Part shown: positions 1-9,388 of the stretch, one piece after another | Layout of the letters: each line of letters begins with the position of its first letter | Position numbering within the stretch: the stretch's first letter is position 1 | Source: Acorus gramineus | Lineage: Eukaryota > Streptophyta > Magnoliopsida > Acorales > Acoraceae | Reading direction: 5' to 3' | Length of the DNA stretch: 64,000 nucleotides | NCBI GenBank assembly: GCA_030737835.1 | Contig: CM060849.1 | Coordinates: forward strand, 7,873,245 to 7,937,244 | The notes under the pieces: model-generated | Databases searched by the model: none | Seen by the model: only the letters and a program-made list of their open reading frames with translations | Told to the model about the DNA's origin: nothing | Translations under genes and position numbers: made by a program

Positions 1-319
1 GGGACCAGAGATCATCCACCAGACCTCAGAGATGGTCAAGACGATTCGTGAGCATATCCGAGTCGCTCAGAGCCGACAGAAGGGCTACGCTGATCGTCGT
101 CGCCGTGAGCTCGCCTTCGAGGTTGGTGACCACGTTTTCCTGAAGGTGTCCCCGACGAAGGGCATCTTCCGCTTCGGTGTGCGGGGCAAGCTGAGTCCGC
201 GTTACATTGGGCCGTTTCTCATCCTTGAGCAGATTGGAGAGGTGGCCTATCGCATATCTCTGCCCCCACAGCTGGCTCAAGCCCATGACGTCTTCCATGT
301 CTCGCAGCTGAGGCGTTAC
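1..319 (+). pseudogene. Element A integrase C-terminal region, first piece
   Basis: The frame encodes the end of a Ty3/Gypsy integrase. It starts at [15 protein letters not shown] and runs through the SH3-like fold after the catalytic core (FEVGDHVFLKVSP, then FLILEQIGEVAYRI and HDVFHVSQLRR). In the family this region binds DNA and leads into a chromodomain that steers integration to marked chromatin. The reading stops being element A at 319, where the LTR of element B begins. The rest of the protein lies at 18094-18322. The homologous stretch in element C at about 49070-49380 runs on without interruption, which confirms the insertion point. Confidence 0.9.
315..319. repeat. Target-site duplication of element B, left copy (GTTAC)
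   Basis: GTTAC lies directly before the first TG of the 5' LTR of element B and is repeated right after its last CA at 18094-18098. A perfect 5-bp duplication is what Ty3/Gypsy integrase leaves. Confidence 0.95.
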
Positions 320-584
320 TGTAGATACCCCATTTTGATCGGTCAGGACTGTAAAACACTTATCATTTGCGATATCTTAGTTTGCAGGTCTAAACCCCGA
401 TGATCTTCTCTGAGTCAAAATAGTCACTTGAGTGGGGAAAGGGAAGAAAAGAAAGCATGAGCGCAACAAGTTCTTAAAAGAAAGCTCAAGAAAAGCAGTA
501 CCATCGCCCAGAACGGTTAAGCCTTGGGTTGTTGTACAAGACATGAAAATCTCTCTGGTGACTAAGACAAGCGACCACCCACCC

Positions 585-905
585 GTCGTACTGGACGACC
601 TTTCTGAGGACTGTCGACTTCGACGATCTCTGAAAGGATTGTCGAACTGGACGATCCTTCTGAGGATCGTCGACTTCGACGATCTCTGAAGGGATTGTCG
701 AACTGGACGATCCTTCTGGGGATCGTCGACTTCGACGATCTCTGAAAGGATTGTCGAACTAGACGATCTTTCTAAGGATCGTCGAATTCGACGATCTCTG
801 AAAGGATTGTCGAACTGGACGATCTTTCTGAGGATCGTCGACTTCGACGATCTTTGGTGGGATTGTCGACCTCGACAATGGGATGACGGATCGTCGAAAA
901 TACTG
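585..905 (+). repeat. Array 1 in the 5' LTR of B: 56-bp units, each a pair of 28-bp monomers
   Basis: The word GTCGACTTCG or a close variant begins at 613, 669, 725, 781 and 837, a strict 56-bp period. A decayed unit begins at 893. Each unit holds two related 28-bp halves, one with GTCGACTTCGACGATC and one with GTCGAACTGGACGATCC. The array lies about 150-470 bp upstream of the TATA box, so it sits in U3, where enhancer-like repeats are common. Confidence 0.92.
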
Positions 906-1051
906 GGATAAGTTCAGCTCGGAAAGGACGGCATGGCTCGCATTTTTTCGCCTCTCCACCGACGTCAGCCACTTCGGGTGAACGTGGGAGCGTCGTGGGG
1001 CACTCATGACCTCCCCAAACAGGTGTCAAGAAGGTGGTGGCTCGTTTGGGC

Positions 1052-1058
1052 TATAAAA
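1052..1058 (+). promoter_or_regulatory. TATA box of the element B 5' LTR
   Basis: TATAAAA lies in the context GGGCTATAAAAGGGAGG. The 3' LTR has the same box at 16536-16542. Transcription should start about 30 bp downstream, which puts array 1 in U3 and array 2 in the transcribed part. Confidence 0.75.
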
Positions 1059-1868
1059 GGGAGGCAATGGGAGGCATGAAGAGAAGGAGGAGGCACCATC
1101 TTTACCCACCTTTTACTCTCCAAAGCCTCTCCTAGCCACCCCACTCGAGACCAACGACCTTTCACCACTCTACACCCTCCATTTCCGAGCACCACCACCC
1201 CCTACACCAGCAGCCACCCCAAACAACCACCCACCACTCTCACCTACCACCTAACCCCTCCCATTCCTCTCCAAAAGCCACCCATCCGAACCCACCTTGT
1301 TCTTTATCACCAACAGCCCTCTCAACACTCTCCACCCTCCATTTCCGAGCACCACCACCCCCTACGCCGGCAGCCACTCCAAACAACCACCCACCACACC
1401 TCCCTACCCTCACTTCCCTTCCTTTTCTTTTTTTTTCTTCTCTTTTTTTTTTTTTACTTAAGAGAACTTGTATAACATATCATTTCCTAAAAGAACTTGT
1501 ATAAGGTTGTAACAAGCTTACTAAATCAAATAAAAATAAATTTAATCAAAGTTGAGAGTGTTGGAGTACATCATTGGACTTTTATCAGTTCTTTTGGAAA
1601 CTATACGCAGCTGGCGGACGACCCTAACTTGGATCGTTGGTCGGTTGGTTTAGGGACCATACGAACACTCCCCTTGCAAGTTTGGGTACTTTCCCAAGGA
1701 CTACTAACCCCTTTTGTTTTATTCTGTTTACTTTATTTGTCATTTACTGCTTTATATGTTTGTTATTACCCTTTTATATACTGTTTATATGCTGTTTTTT
1801 TTTTTTCTCAGTTTCTTGTTAGCATAAAGCCTCCCACTAATTTTGTTAAATTTTTCTTGGAGTTTACC

Positions 1869-2250
1869 CTCGACAATCCCCCCTCGCTCGTCGAACTCGA
1901 CAATCCCCCCTGGATCGTCGAACTCGACAATCCCCCCCTGGATCGTCGAACTAGACAATTCCCCCGGGATCGTCGAACTCGACAATCCCCCCTGGCTCGT
2001 CGAACTCGACAATCCCCCTTCGCTCGTCGAACTCGACAATCCCCCCCTGGCTCGTCGAACTCGACAATCCCCCCTGGATCGTCGAACTCGACAACCCCCC
2101 CTGGCTCGTCAAACCCGACAATCCCCCTTTAACTCGTCAAACCCGACAATCCCCCTTTAACTCGTTGAACCCGACAATCCACCCATAGTTTGTCAATCTC
2201 AACAACTCCCCTGTGGCTCGTCGAGACCAACAATCCCTTCTGGTTCATCA
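1869..2250 (+). repeat. Array 2 in the 5' LTR of B: 27-bp tandem repeats
   Basis: About 14 head-to-tail copies of a 27-bp unit carry the core GTCGAACTCGACAATCC followed by a C-run and TGGCTC or TGGATC. Copies decay toward the right end. The core is the same as in array 1 and in array 3 at 14470-14800. Confidence 0.92.
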
Positions 2251-2637
2251 AGCCCTATACTTCACCCCCAGTCTATTGACCAGAAAGAACACCTTTTTTA
2301 TCCCATTTACCAACCTTGCACAAAAAAAAAGGTATTTTTCTCTCTCTTTGGGTTTTCAGGACCAATCTGAGCTTAAACACCTCAAGGCACGGCCGGCCGT
2401 GATCCTTGAGAGGAGAACCCGCATCCCTCGTGGAAGGCGAGTAATAACAGAAGAAATCTTCTTTTCTTGCTTTTGAGGAAAAGCAAGTGGCGATCACACA
2501 AACGTCCCTGGAAGCGGTCGGGCAACCTTGGACGATCCATCAAGTGGCGATTCGAAGCGCCGTGCGCGTAACGGAACCAAACTTGAAGGAACCCGGATTC
2601 ACGACCACCCCGCGTCAAAAATCCAACACCGACAGTC

Positions 2638-2654
2638 TGGCGATCACGGTGGGA
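2638..2654 (+). other. Element B primer-binding site
   Basis: TGGCGATCACGGTGGGA begins three bases after the end of the 5' LTR. A TGG start just inside the LTR is what is expected for pairing with the CCA end of a tRNA. I do not assign the tRNA; it is not the initiator Met type seen at 52690. Confidence 0.6.
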
Positions 2655-2929
2655 CTCCCTTCGTGAAAAGCTCAATCAGGTTGGTCCTCTAAAACTCCTA
2701 GGCAGAGAGTAGTGCTAGTTTGAAAAGAATTCCTGCGACTTTCACTAGACATCAATAAGACTGAGTCTAATCTGTTTCATGAATGCATGATGGTGGTTGT
2801 TGTATGCTACTGAATTTCTGTACTGTGTTAACTCCTGGACAAACCCCCTAGGTGGTTGTCGAAGTTTCTGTTTCTTTCTTGCTTTCGTCTGATTCTAGCT
2901 ACTCGTTTATCGCCCTTCTTTTCTTCAAT

Positions 2930-3636
2930 CAAAATTTCTTGCCTTCCTGTTCCAAAAAAAAATTATTGTCTTTCTGATTTCCTTTTTTTGTAAAAGAAAT
3001 CCCCTCTTTTTATTGCACTGTCTGTCAAAATTTACTGTCTTTCTGCTTTCCTATTTTTGCAAAAAAAAAAAAAAATAAAAACAAAAAAAAATCCCACTTT
3101 TTATTTGCACTATTTTGAACTTCAGTTCCTATTTTCTGTTTTCCTCAAAATTTTCCTTCCCTTTTCTTCTGATTAAAAAAAATTTCTTCTTTACTTGCTT
3201 TTCCTAAAAAAAAAAAAAAAAATTTCAAAATCTCTAGTACCAAATTTCTCTTTCCTTCACTAACTCTTTTTCCAAAATTTCCTTCAGTAAGTAAAAAAAA
3301 AGTAAAAAAAAAAAAAAAAAAAATTCCCACTTTTTTATTTTGCACTATTTTGAACTTCATTTCCTATTTTTCTGTTTTCCTCAAAATTTTCCTTTCCTTT
3401 TCTTCTTATTAAAAAAAATTTTTACTTGCTTTTCCTAAAAAAAAAAAAAATTTCAAAAACTCTCTAGTACCAAATTTCTCTTTCCTTCACTAACTCTTTT
3501 TCCAAAATTTCCTTCAGTAAGTAAAAAAAAAAAAAAAAGTAAAGTAAAAATTTCCACTTCTTTATTTGCACTATTTTGAACTTCAGTTCCTATTTTTCTG
3601 TTTTCCTCAAAATTTTCCTTCCCTTTTTTTTTTCTG

Positions 3637-3680
<44 letters not shown>

Positions 3681-3790
3681 CTTTACTTGCTTTTCCTAAA
3701 AAAAAAAAAAAAATTCAAAATCTCTAGTACCAAATTTCTCTTTCCTTCACTAACTCTTTTTCCAAAATTTCCTTCAGTAAGTAAAAAAAA
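2930..3790 (+). repeat. A-rich tandem repeats in the leader of B, units of about 230-260 bp
   Basis: The word TCTCTAGTACCAAATTTCTC recurs at 3231, 3461 and 3721. Each copy is followed by the same CTTTCCTTCACTAACTC stretch and long A-runs, and a partial unit precedes them. Unit length changes mainly through A-run length, as expected from slippage. Confidence 0.88.
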
Positions 3791-4015
3791 AGGCTTGCTC
3801 TCTCTGTATTTCAAAATTCTAGCAGAATCTTCGACGTCCAGCCCTTGCTGACCCAGTTAGGTGTTCTGTCCAAGAGCCATCAACATCCCATTACTATCTG
3901 ATTTCTGAAGTTTCATGCTCTGTTAGATTGTGGAATTGCTTGCTTGATCTGTTAAGTTGTTGAATTGTGTGCTTTCCATTTCTATATCGCTTGCCACGCA
4001 CCCCGAAACACACAC

Positions 4016-6160
4016 ATGGATCCCTTCCCTAGACCTGAGGGTTCAAGGGTAGACATGGGATATGATTTTTATGAGAACCAAGTGTTTCCCGATGCCAGAA
4101 TGCCCCATGGGCAAGCCACGCGCAACCAGGAAACCACTGAGACTCAGAAAGACCAGCCTGGAGGAGACTCGAGGAAAGAATGGAGGCCATGGGATATCAC
4201 TCAATTGATGAAATGATGAATGCCTTCGACCACCTCAACCAATTGCACTCAGCCTCCCAGAATCCAAATCCCACTACTCTTCAACCCCCTCCTCCTCCAC
4301 CACAGCCAAGAGTCCAACCCCACCCCCAACCTATTGAAACCTTGGATGACACTGTCCGAAGGATAGTGTCAGAACTCAACCCAACCTTGCTCCAAACCTC
4401 CCACCAGTCCAATTTACGCCAAATTCCCCCCATTGCTCTCCCACTCGACCTTAAAATCCCCAAGTACCGCAGATATAATGGTCGAGGAGATCCAGATGCT
4501 CATTTGACTGCTTTTTATATGGACTCACGTCCATTCCTGGGAGATGAGTCACTTCTAGTATTCCTTTCCAGAAGTCTCTTGAAGGAGAGGCAGTTCAATG
4601 GTATGCGACCCTCCCGGTCGAATGCCTCCATGATTTTTCTGCTGTGAGCGAGAGGTTTCTCCGGCGTTATGGGTATCAGAGAATGCGCATTCCATCCCTG
4701 TCAGACCTTACAGCAGAGAAGATGAGGCCGCGTGAAGAGTTTGAATCTTTTGTGGCACGTTGGCGCATGTTGGTGCACAGGACGGGATTGCAATTGACAG
4801 AAAGCCAGGAAATAGACATGATGCTGCAAAATCTCACTCCAGAGTTGCGAATGAATCTCGCCTATGGTGATTGCTCTACTTATGAAATGCTGATTGATCG
4901 CCACAACCGCATTCAGCGTTGTGCCAACACTACCATTGCTTCACCAGCTGGCAACCAGCGTCCTCCCTTCAAGAAAAACCATGTTCCATCCTCCACGGTA
5001 GAAGGGGTCACCCCACAAATCTCAGCGTTCTACCCAAATGGATCACCAGCTTCTGGTCGAGGACCGGTAACACGGCCGTATGCACCTGGACCATCTAGGT
5101 ATACTCCGCCTCGACCAGTAACCCGTTATCAAGGGATTGCTCCTCAACAGACGCCGGTGCACCATCCGACACGCCCCACACCAATTTCCTCATTCCCAAC
5201 CCACCACCCACCTCTCCGCCAACCATTCCAGTATCACCACTCAGCTCCCCAAGCCCAACCCGTTCGAGCCTTGCAACCCAATCAAATAACTCCCCGACCA
5301 ATCCCTGAAAGACAATACACAGCTGTTCCTCCACCCACATCTTACCAGGCTCGAAGGATGGGCAAACGTGATACTTACCCGCCACTGCCAGAGTCCTTGC
5401 CCGACATTTTTATGGCACTGATGGAATCCAATAGCATCACCTTGCCACCCGAGAGACCCTCACCCCCTGGTGTCGATAGTTCACGCTACTGCCCATACCA
5501 CCGAATGCATGGTCATGACATCTGGGGTTGCTACACATTTCGAGATTTTGTTTATGATCTCCATGAACAAGATCGCATTGATTGGGCACTATTGCGAAAT
5601 ATCATCACTAGGTCCCGCTCGGCCCACCCTGTTCAATCCTCCACTTCATTTGCACCTCTTGGCATTCATATTGACCCACTTCCTTCCCATACTCAACCGT
5701 CTACTTCATCTGGTCCAGTTGTCAACTTCATTGGGACCGACCCTCCATCCCCCAACCAGTCCAACTCCTCCTCACACCTTTGGGCCAACCTTGTCACCCC
5801 ACCGGCAACACCTGGTAGTGGTAAATCTGAATCTGAAGAGGAACCCATGGAAGAAGACGAGCCAGAGGAAGAGCCAGAAGAAGACCCTGAGGAGGAGGAG
5901 CCAGAAGAGGACCCTGAGGAGGAGGAACCAGAAGAGGACCCTGAGGAGGAGGAACCAGAAGAGGACCCTGAGGAGGAGGAACCAGAAGAGGACCCGGAGG
6001 AGGAAGAACCAGAAGAGGACCCTGAGGAGGAGGAGCCAGAAGAAGACCTTGAGGAGGAGGAGCCAAAAGAAGACCCTGAGGAGGAGGAGCCAGAAGAAGA
6101 CCCCAAGGAAGAGGAGGAGCCAGAAGAAGACCCTGAGGGGAAGTATCTGAAGACGAGCTC
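4016..6160 (+). pseudogene. Element B gag region
   Basis: The region encodes a plant Ty3 gag. It has a proline-rich start, then the retrotransposon gag core (KIPKYRRYNGRGDPDAHLTAF, later FLRRYGYQRM, LTAEKMRPREEFESFVARWR and LTPELRMNLAYG). A proline- and glutamine-rich linker follows, then a zinc-finger-like cysteine/histidine cluster (CPYHRMHGHDIWGC at about 5490-5532) and an acidic repeat. Gag forms the virus-like particle and packages the RNA. The cluster is spaced CX2HX4HX4C, unlike the CX2CX4HX4C knuckle of the Copia element at 56875. The region holds at least one break and is read as a fossil. Confidence 0.85.
5836..6140 (+). repeat. 27-bp coding minisatellite encoding an acidic repeat in B gag
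   Basis: About ten copies of a 27-bp unit encode EEEPEEDPE-type nonapeptides. The strand is purine-rich and reads as serine-rich or proline-rich frames on the reverse side, which should not be taken as genes. The repeat forms a highly charged linker between the zinc-finger part of gag and the first protease-like module. Confidence 0.9.
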
Positions 6161-6299
6161 ATGGAAGAGCCGGAAGAACTGGCATTTGGTGAAGATGCCC
6201 TTGAGCAAGAACCATCTGAGCAGTCCACATTGGCAAGCACAATTCAAGAACCAGAAGCATCAACCGGAACTGTTGATGGTCCGGTGGGACCGCCACCTA

Positions 6300-6735
6300 T
6301 TGTGTTCCTCGAGAGTGAGCTCGCCCCACCAGCAATGCGTAATCGCCCTCTTCGTATCATGGTGGAGATAGCAGGGATCCCTTTAGATATACATATATTG
6401 ACACCGGGGCAGGAGGAAACATCATGGCATATGGAGTTTATTGCTCATTTGAAGATGTGGAGGACCGTCCTGAACTTGAGCCCTCTAATGAGTTCATAGA
6501 AGCATATGATGGCACCAGACGACCGGTGGTTGGAACAGTTACGATTCCTTTGATGGTAGGCCCGTTGCACACTGAGGTATATTTTCATGTCGTAAAGCTC
6601 GAAGGGGGCGTCCACAACATAATTCTCGGGAGGGCGTGGCTCAATAATGCCAGAGCAGTCCCATCCACTCGTCATCAATGCCTTCGGTTTCCACTATGGG
6701 GAAAGATTGTCTCCGTATGGGGGGAAAACATCCTT
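6300..6735 (+). pseudogene. Element B protease-like module 1
   Basis: This is the first of three retropepsin-like modules. A D-T-G-A-G catalytic-loop word is encoded at 6400-6414, preceded by PLRIMVEIAGIPLD. It is followed by IILGRAWLNN and then TRHQCLRFP...GKIVSVWGEN. The D-T-G word and the later hydrophobic ILGR..WL word are the two ends of an aspartic protease fold. In the family the protease acts as a dimer and cuts the gag-pol precursor. This module resembles module 2 more than module 3. Confidence 0.75.
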
Positions 6736-6939
6736 TGGGGGGGACCGGATGAACCAAATTGGACTGTTAATGCGTTAACCGTTGGCTCAGAAGGAGGGAT
6801 AGAAAAGGTGATGAAAGAAGAGTCGAAAAAAGAAATACGAGAGGAGGAGCTTGAAGAAGACTCCTTGGATTTTGAGCCATCTGGCTCCCCAACATCAACA
6901 GAAGACTCATCAGAGGAGCATGGCGCGATCACTTGCTTG

Positions 6940-7380
6940 ACATGTTCCCCTTCCATCACATTCGCTCCTCATGAGCTCGCCGAGCCTAGCATACGCACAT
7001 GCCCCCTTGTGATCAAAGTAGCCATTGCCGGTAAAATTCTCCGAAATGTCCTCGTGGACACAGGCGCTGGAGTAGACATCATGACCCATTCCACCTACTG
7101 CAAGCTTCGGCGTGGGCTCCCCAAGCTCCAACCATCAGAAACCCTTCTCCACGCATATGACAGCTCAAGCCAATCTTCATGCGGGAGGATCTCTTGTGTT
7201 CTAAAGGTGGGGCCAGTATGTACCTCTGTAGACTGCGAGGTCGTGAAGATCGAGTCGCCTCATTCCATGATCCTTGGGAGGCCCTGGCTTGACAATGTCG
7301 AAGGTGTCTCTTCTACGCGTCATCAATGCTTGCGTTTTCCAAGCAATGGGGACATCATCTCGGTATGGGGGGAGGCACGC
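6940..7380 (+). pseudogene. Element B protease-like module 2
   Basis: LVIKVAIAGKILRNVLVDTG leads into the active-site loop (D-T-G at 7057-7065, then AGVDIMTHS). ILGRPWLDN and TRHQCLRFP...GDIISVWGEA follow. The order of words matches module 1 almost exactly, including the preceding ELA.P..R..PL stretch, so the two look like a local duplication. An acidic linker of about 60 residues separates them. Confidence 0.85.
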
Positions 7381-7959
7381 CGCCATGACTGGTCAAGGTT
7401 CTTCAACTGTCAAATGTGCGAGCTAAATACTGGGCCAAAGAACTGTGCATATCAGCCTCAGACGATCCTCCACCCCAGATCATACCAGGTGGCATCATCC
7501 GTTCAGCTCCTAGAAGTCGGTTCCCTCCATGAACCCGCCACCAATCCGGAGTCCCATCCGAGCTAGCAGCCTCAGCCCCATCCGGCCACTTTTGTCCTCC
7601 TGGCATCATTGTCCCAATACTGCAGTTCTCCACACCACCAGGACAGGACGCATCTTCAACAATATGCCCTCTCAAGTTCTCCGACAGACCAATCTAGAAG
7701 CGGAAGTGGAAGAAGGGAGAGCTGGTGATAAGGTGGACTTGCTTGAACAATTGCGCAAAATCCCAGCCAAGATCTCGATATTGGAGCTAATTGAGACTTC
7801 AGAACACCATCAGGAGGCGATAAGGGCTTTCCTGGAAAAGGTCAAGGTGGATCGCCACATTTCTGCCTTTAATGTGCCAGCTGCGCTAGTTTCTGAAGGA
7901 TTGGGCCCTGTGATCTCATTCTGGCCCAAGGAAGTCATTGATGATCCCCTCACCAATAT

Positions 7960-8345
7960 TTCAGCACTTTGCGTCACCGCCTTGGTGGAGAAAACGTTGG
8001 TTAATCGAATCCTTGTTGATACTGGTGCGGGGGTCAACCTCATGTCCCTCCAGACGTTCCAGCACGTCAATGGTGATATCACTTCACTGGCGGAGTCCGA
8101 TACGCGAATTTTTGCCTATGACAGGAGTGCTCGACAAGTGGTGGGCTTCCGTTCATTTAGCTTGGAGATCGGTCCCCTCAAGACCACGTTTGAAGCCTAT
8201 GTTCTGGAGATGGACTCTGATTACAACATGATCTTGGGAAGAAAATGGTTGGCGACAATCCGAGGTGTTTCCTCCCCGCTCCACCAATGCCTCAAATTTC
8301 CTGTCGGAGAACAGATCATCACAATAGGTGGGGACGCAGTCAGAG
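7960..8345 (+). pseudogene. Element B protease-like module 3
   Basis: NRILVDTGAGVNLM (D-T-G at 8018-8026) is followed by a FAYDRSARQVVG flap-like stretch, then MILGRKWLATIRGVSS and HQCLKFPVGEQIITIGG. It lies just upstream of the G-patch, which is the usual place for protease in Tat-type elements. This may therefore be the original protease and modules 1 and 2 later additions. Confidence 0.88.
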
Positions 8346-8523
8346 GCATCCGGTATGAAGCCGAAGAAGCGGAGGCTATCACAACAGTGAAAAGCCCTTC
8401 CAGGAGAGAAGGCAAGCAGCCAGTCGTGCACATATCAGAGTTTCCACCCGATTGGGCGCGTGATGGGGCACTACAGGTAAGCACTTTGGGCAAAGGTAAA
8501 GCACGCGCATCAACTGACAGTAA

Positions 8524-8600
8524 TCCAGGATGGCGGCTCATGGAACAAATGGGTTATCATCGAGGCCAAGGTCTGGGACGGTACAATCAAGGCACCACAG
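8524..8600 (+). pseudogene. Element B G-patch motif
   Basis: GWRLMEQMGYHRGQGLGRYN shows the spaced glycines of a G-patch (GW..M..MG...G.GLG). G-patch domains bind nucleic acid or helicases. They are known next to the protease in some retroviruses and in plant Ty3 elements, where they are thought to act on the RT-RNA complex. Confidence 0.82.
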
Positions 8601-9057
8601 ACATCATTCACAACTTCATATGGCCAGACCACATGGGCATCGGATCACTCACAGTTTATGATGTCTATGATTGGGGTCCATTCTATGGCATTACGGATTG
8701 GAGCTTGGAAGAACATTTTATCCGTAGCACTGGATCAGAACAGCCCGCATCCAGTCAACTGACTCCCATTGAGAGCCAATCAGGATCCTCCTCTTCAGTT
8801 CCACCAGAGGAAGACATTGATTCTCTGATTGAGACTCTTGACCAGTTATTTTCTGAATCACATGAACAATTGCCCGGCGATTCTTATGAATTGCCAGAAT
8901 ACTATGTTGAAGACCCGGATTCTGCTGATGAGATGCCTCATTCATGCAGTTCGGGAGCATTGGGGAGCAAGACTCTCTAGGGTGATTGGAGTAACCTCAG
9001 CCCTCAACCGTGCGAAAGGATGATCCTATTTTCTCTATTCTTGAGGGCGCCATTCAG

Positions 9058-9369
9058 GTAAGTACTCTCTTCCCATATCTAAGGTTCATCTCTTTCCTGT
9101 CTTTCGATCCTGCGCACTCTAATCTTGCATATTAAAAAAAAAAAAAAAAATGTTAATTTCTGCCTGTACATAAAATTTCTTTGCTTCTTGCTTTGTCTGC
9201 TAAAAAAAAAAAAAAAAAAAAATCAATTTCTGCTTGTACATAAAATTTTCTTGCTTTACTTCTTGCTAAAAAAAAAAAAAAAAAAAACAATTTCTGCTTG
9301 TACATAAAATTTCTTTGCTTTACTTCTTGCTTTGCTTGCTAAAAAAAAAAAAAAAAACTCAATTTTAAG
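9058..9369 (+). other. Possible intron between protease and RT of element B
   Basis: A strong donor-like word CAG/GTAAGT lies at 9055-9063, just after the protease frame closes. It is followed by T-rich and A-rich repeats (9130-9360), and an AAG acceptor candidate at 9367-9369 sits just before the RT frame. Ogre and related Tat elements are known to remove an intron between protease and RT. A second donor-like CAG/GTAAGC is at 8473-8481. The acceptor is uncertain. Confidence 0.5.
9130..9360 (+). repeat. A-rich tandem repeats inside the possible intron of B
   Basis: Three to four copies of a 64-70-bp unit carry the word TTTCTGCTTGTACATAAAAT (at about 9158, 9228 and 9291) followed by A-runs of 16-19. 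Nothing coding is visible. Confidence 0.88.
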
Positions 9370-9388
9370 GGAGGGGTGGGATCTAAAA

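Larger units (their letters stand above)
320..2634 (+). repeat. Element B 5' LTR (2315 bp)
   Basis: The LTR starts TGTAGATACCCC and ends AACACCGACA, giving the usual TG...CA ends. It contains a 56-bp-period array (585-905), a TATA box (1052-1058), pyrimidine-rich leader-like sequence, a T-rich stretch near 1425-1455 and a 27-bp-period array (1869-2250). The matching LTR at 15804-18093 has the same order. Open frames read through the arrays, for example 1497-2132, but these are repeat translations rather than genes. Confidence 0.95.
2635..4015 (+). other. Element B untranslated leader
   Basis: About 1.4 kb lies between the LTR and the likely gag start. It holds the primer site, a T-rich stretch and an A-rich tandem-repeat block (2930-3790). 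No open frame here looks coding. The gag start chosen is ATG at 4016, although an in-frame ATG at 3965 is also possible. Confidence 0.8.

Noticed and set aside
1497-2160. Open frames across the 27-bp array of the element B LTR (also 17036-17618)
   Set aside because: The peptides simply translate the repeat (DNPP/LVEL or RRTRQSP words) in every frame and have no independent support.
585-2250. A CRISPR-like look of the regularly spaced repeats in the element B LTR
   Set aside because: The units are head-to-tail tandem repeats without unique spacers, they are present in both LTRs of one element, and the DNA is eukaryotic.
5470-6247. Arginine-rich, serine-rich and proline-rich frames over the acidic minisatellite
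   Set aside because: They are the other frames and the reverse strand of the repeat that encodes the Glu-Pro-Asp linker in the gag frame.
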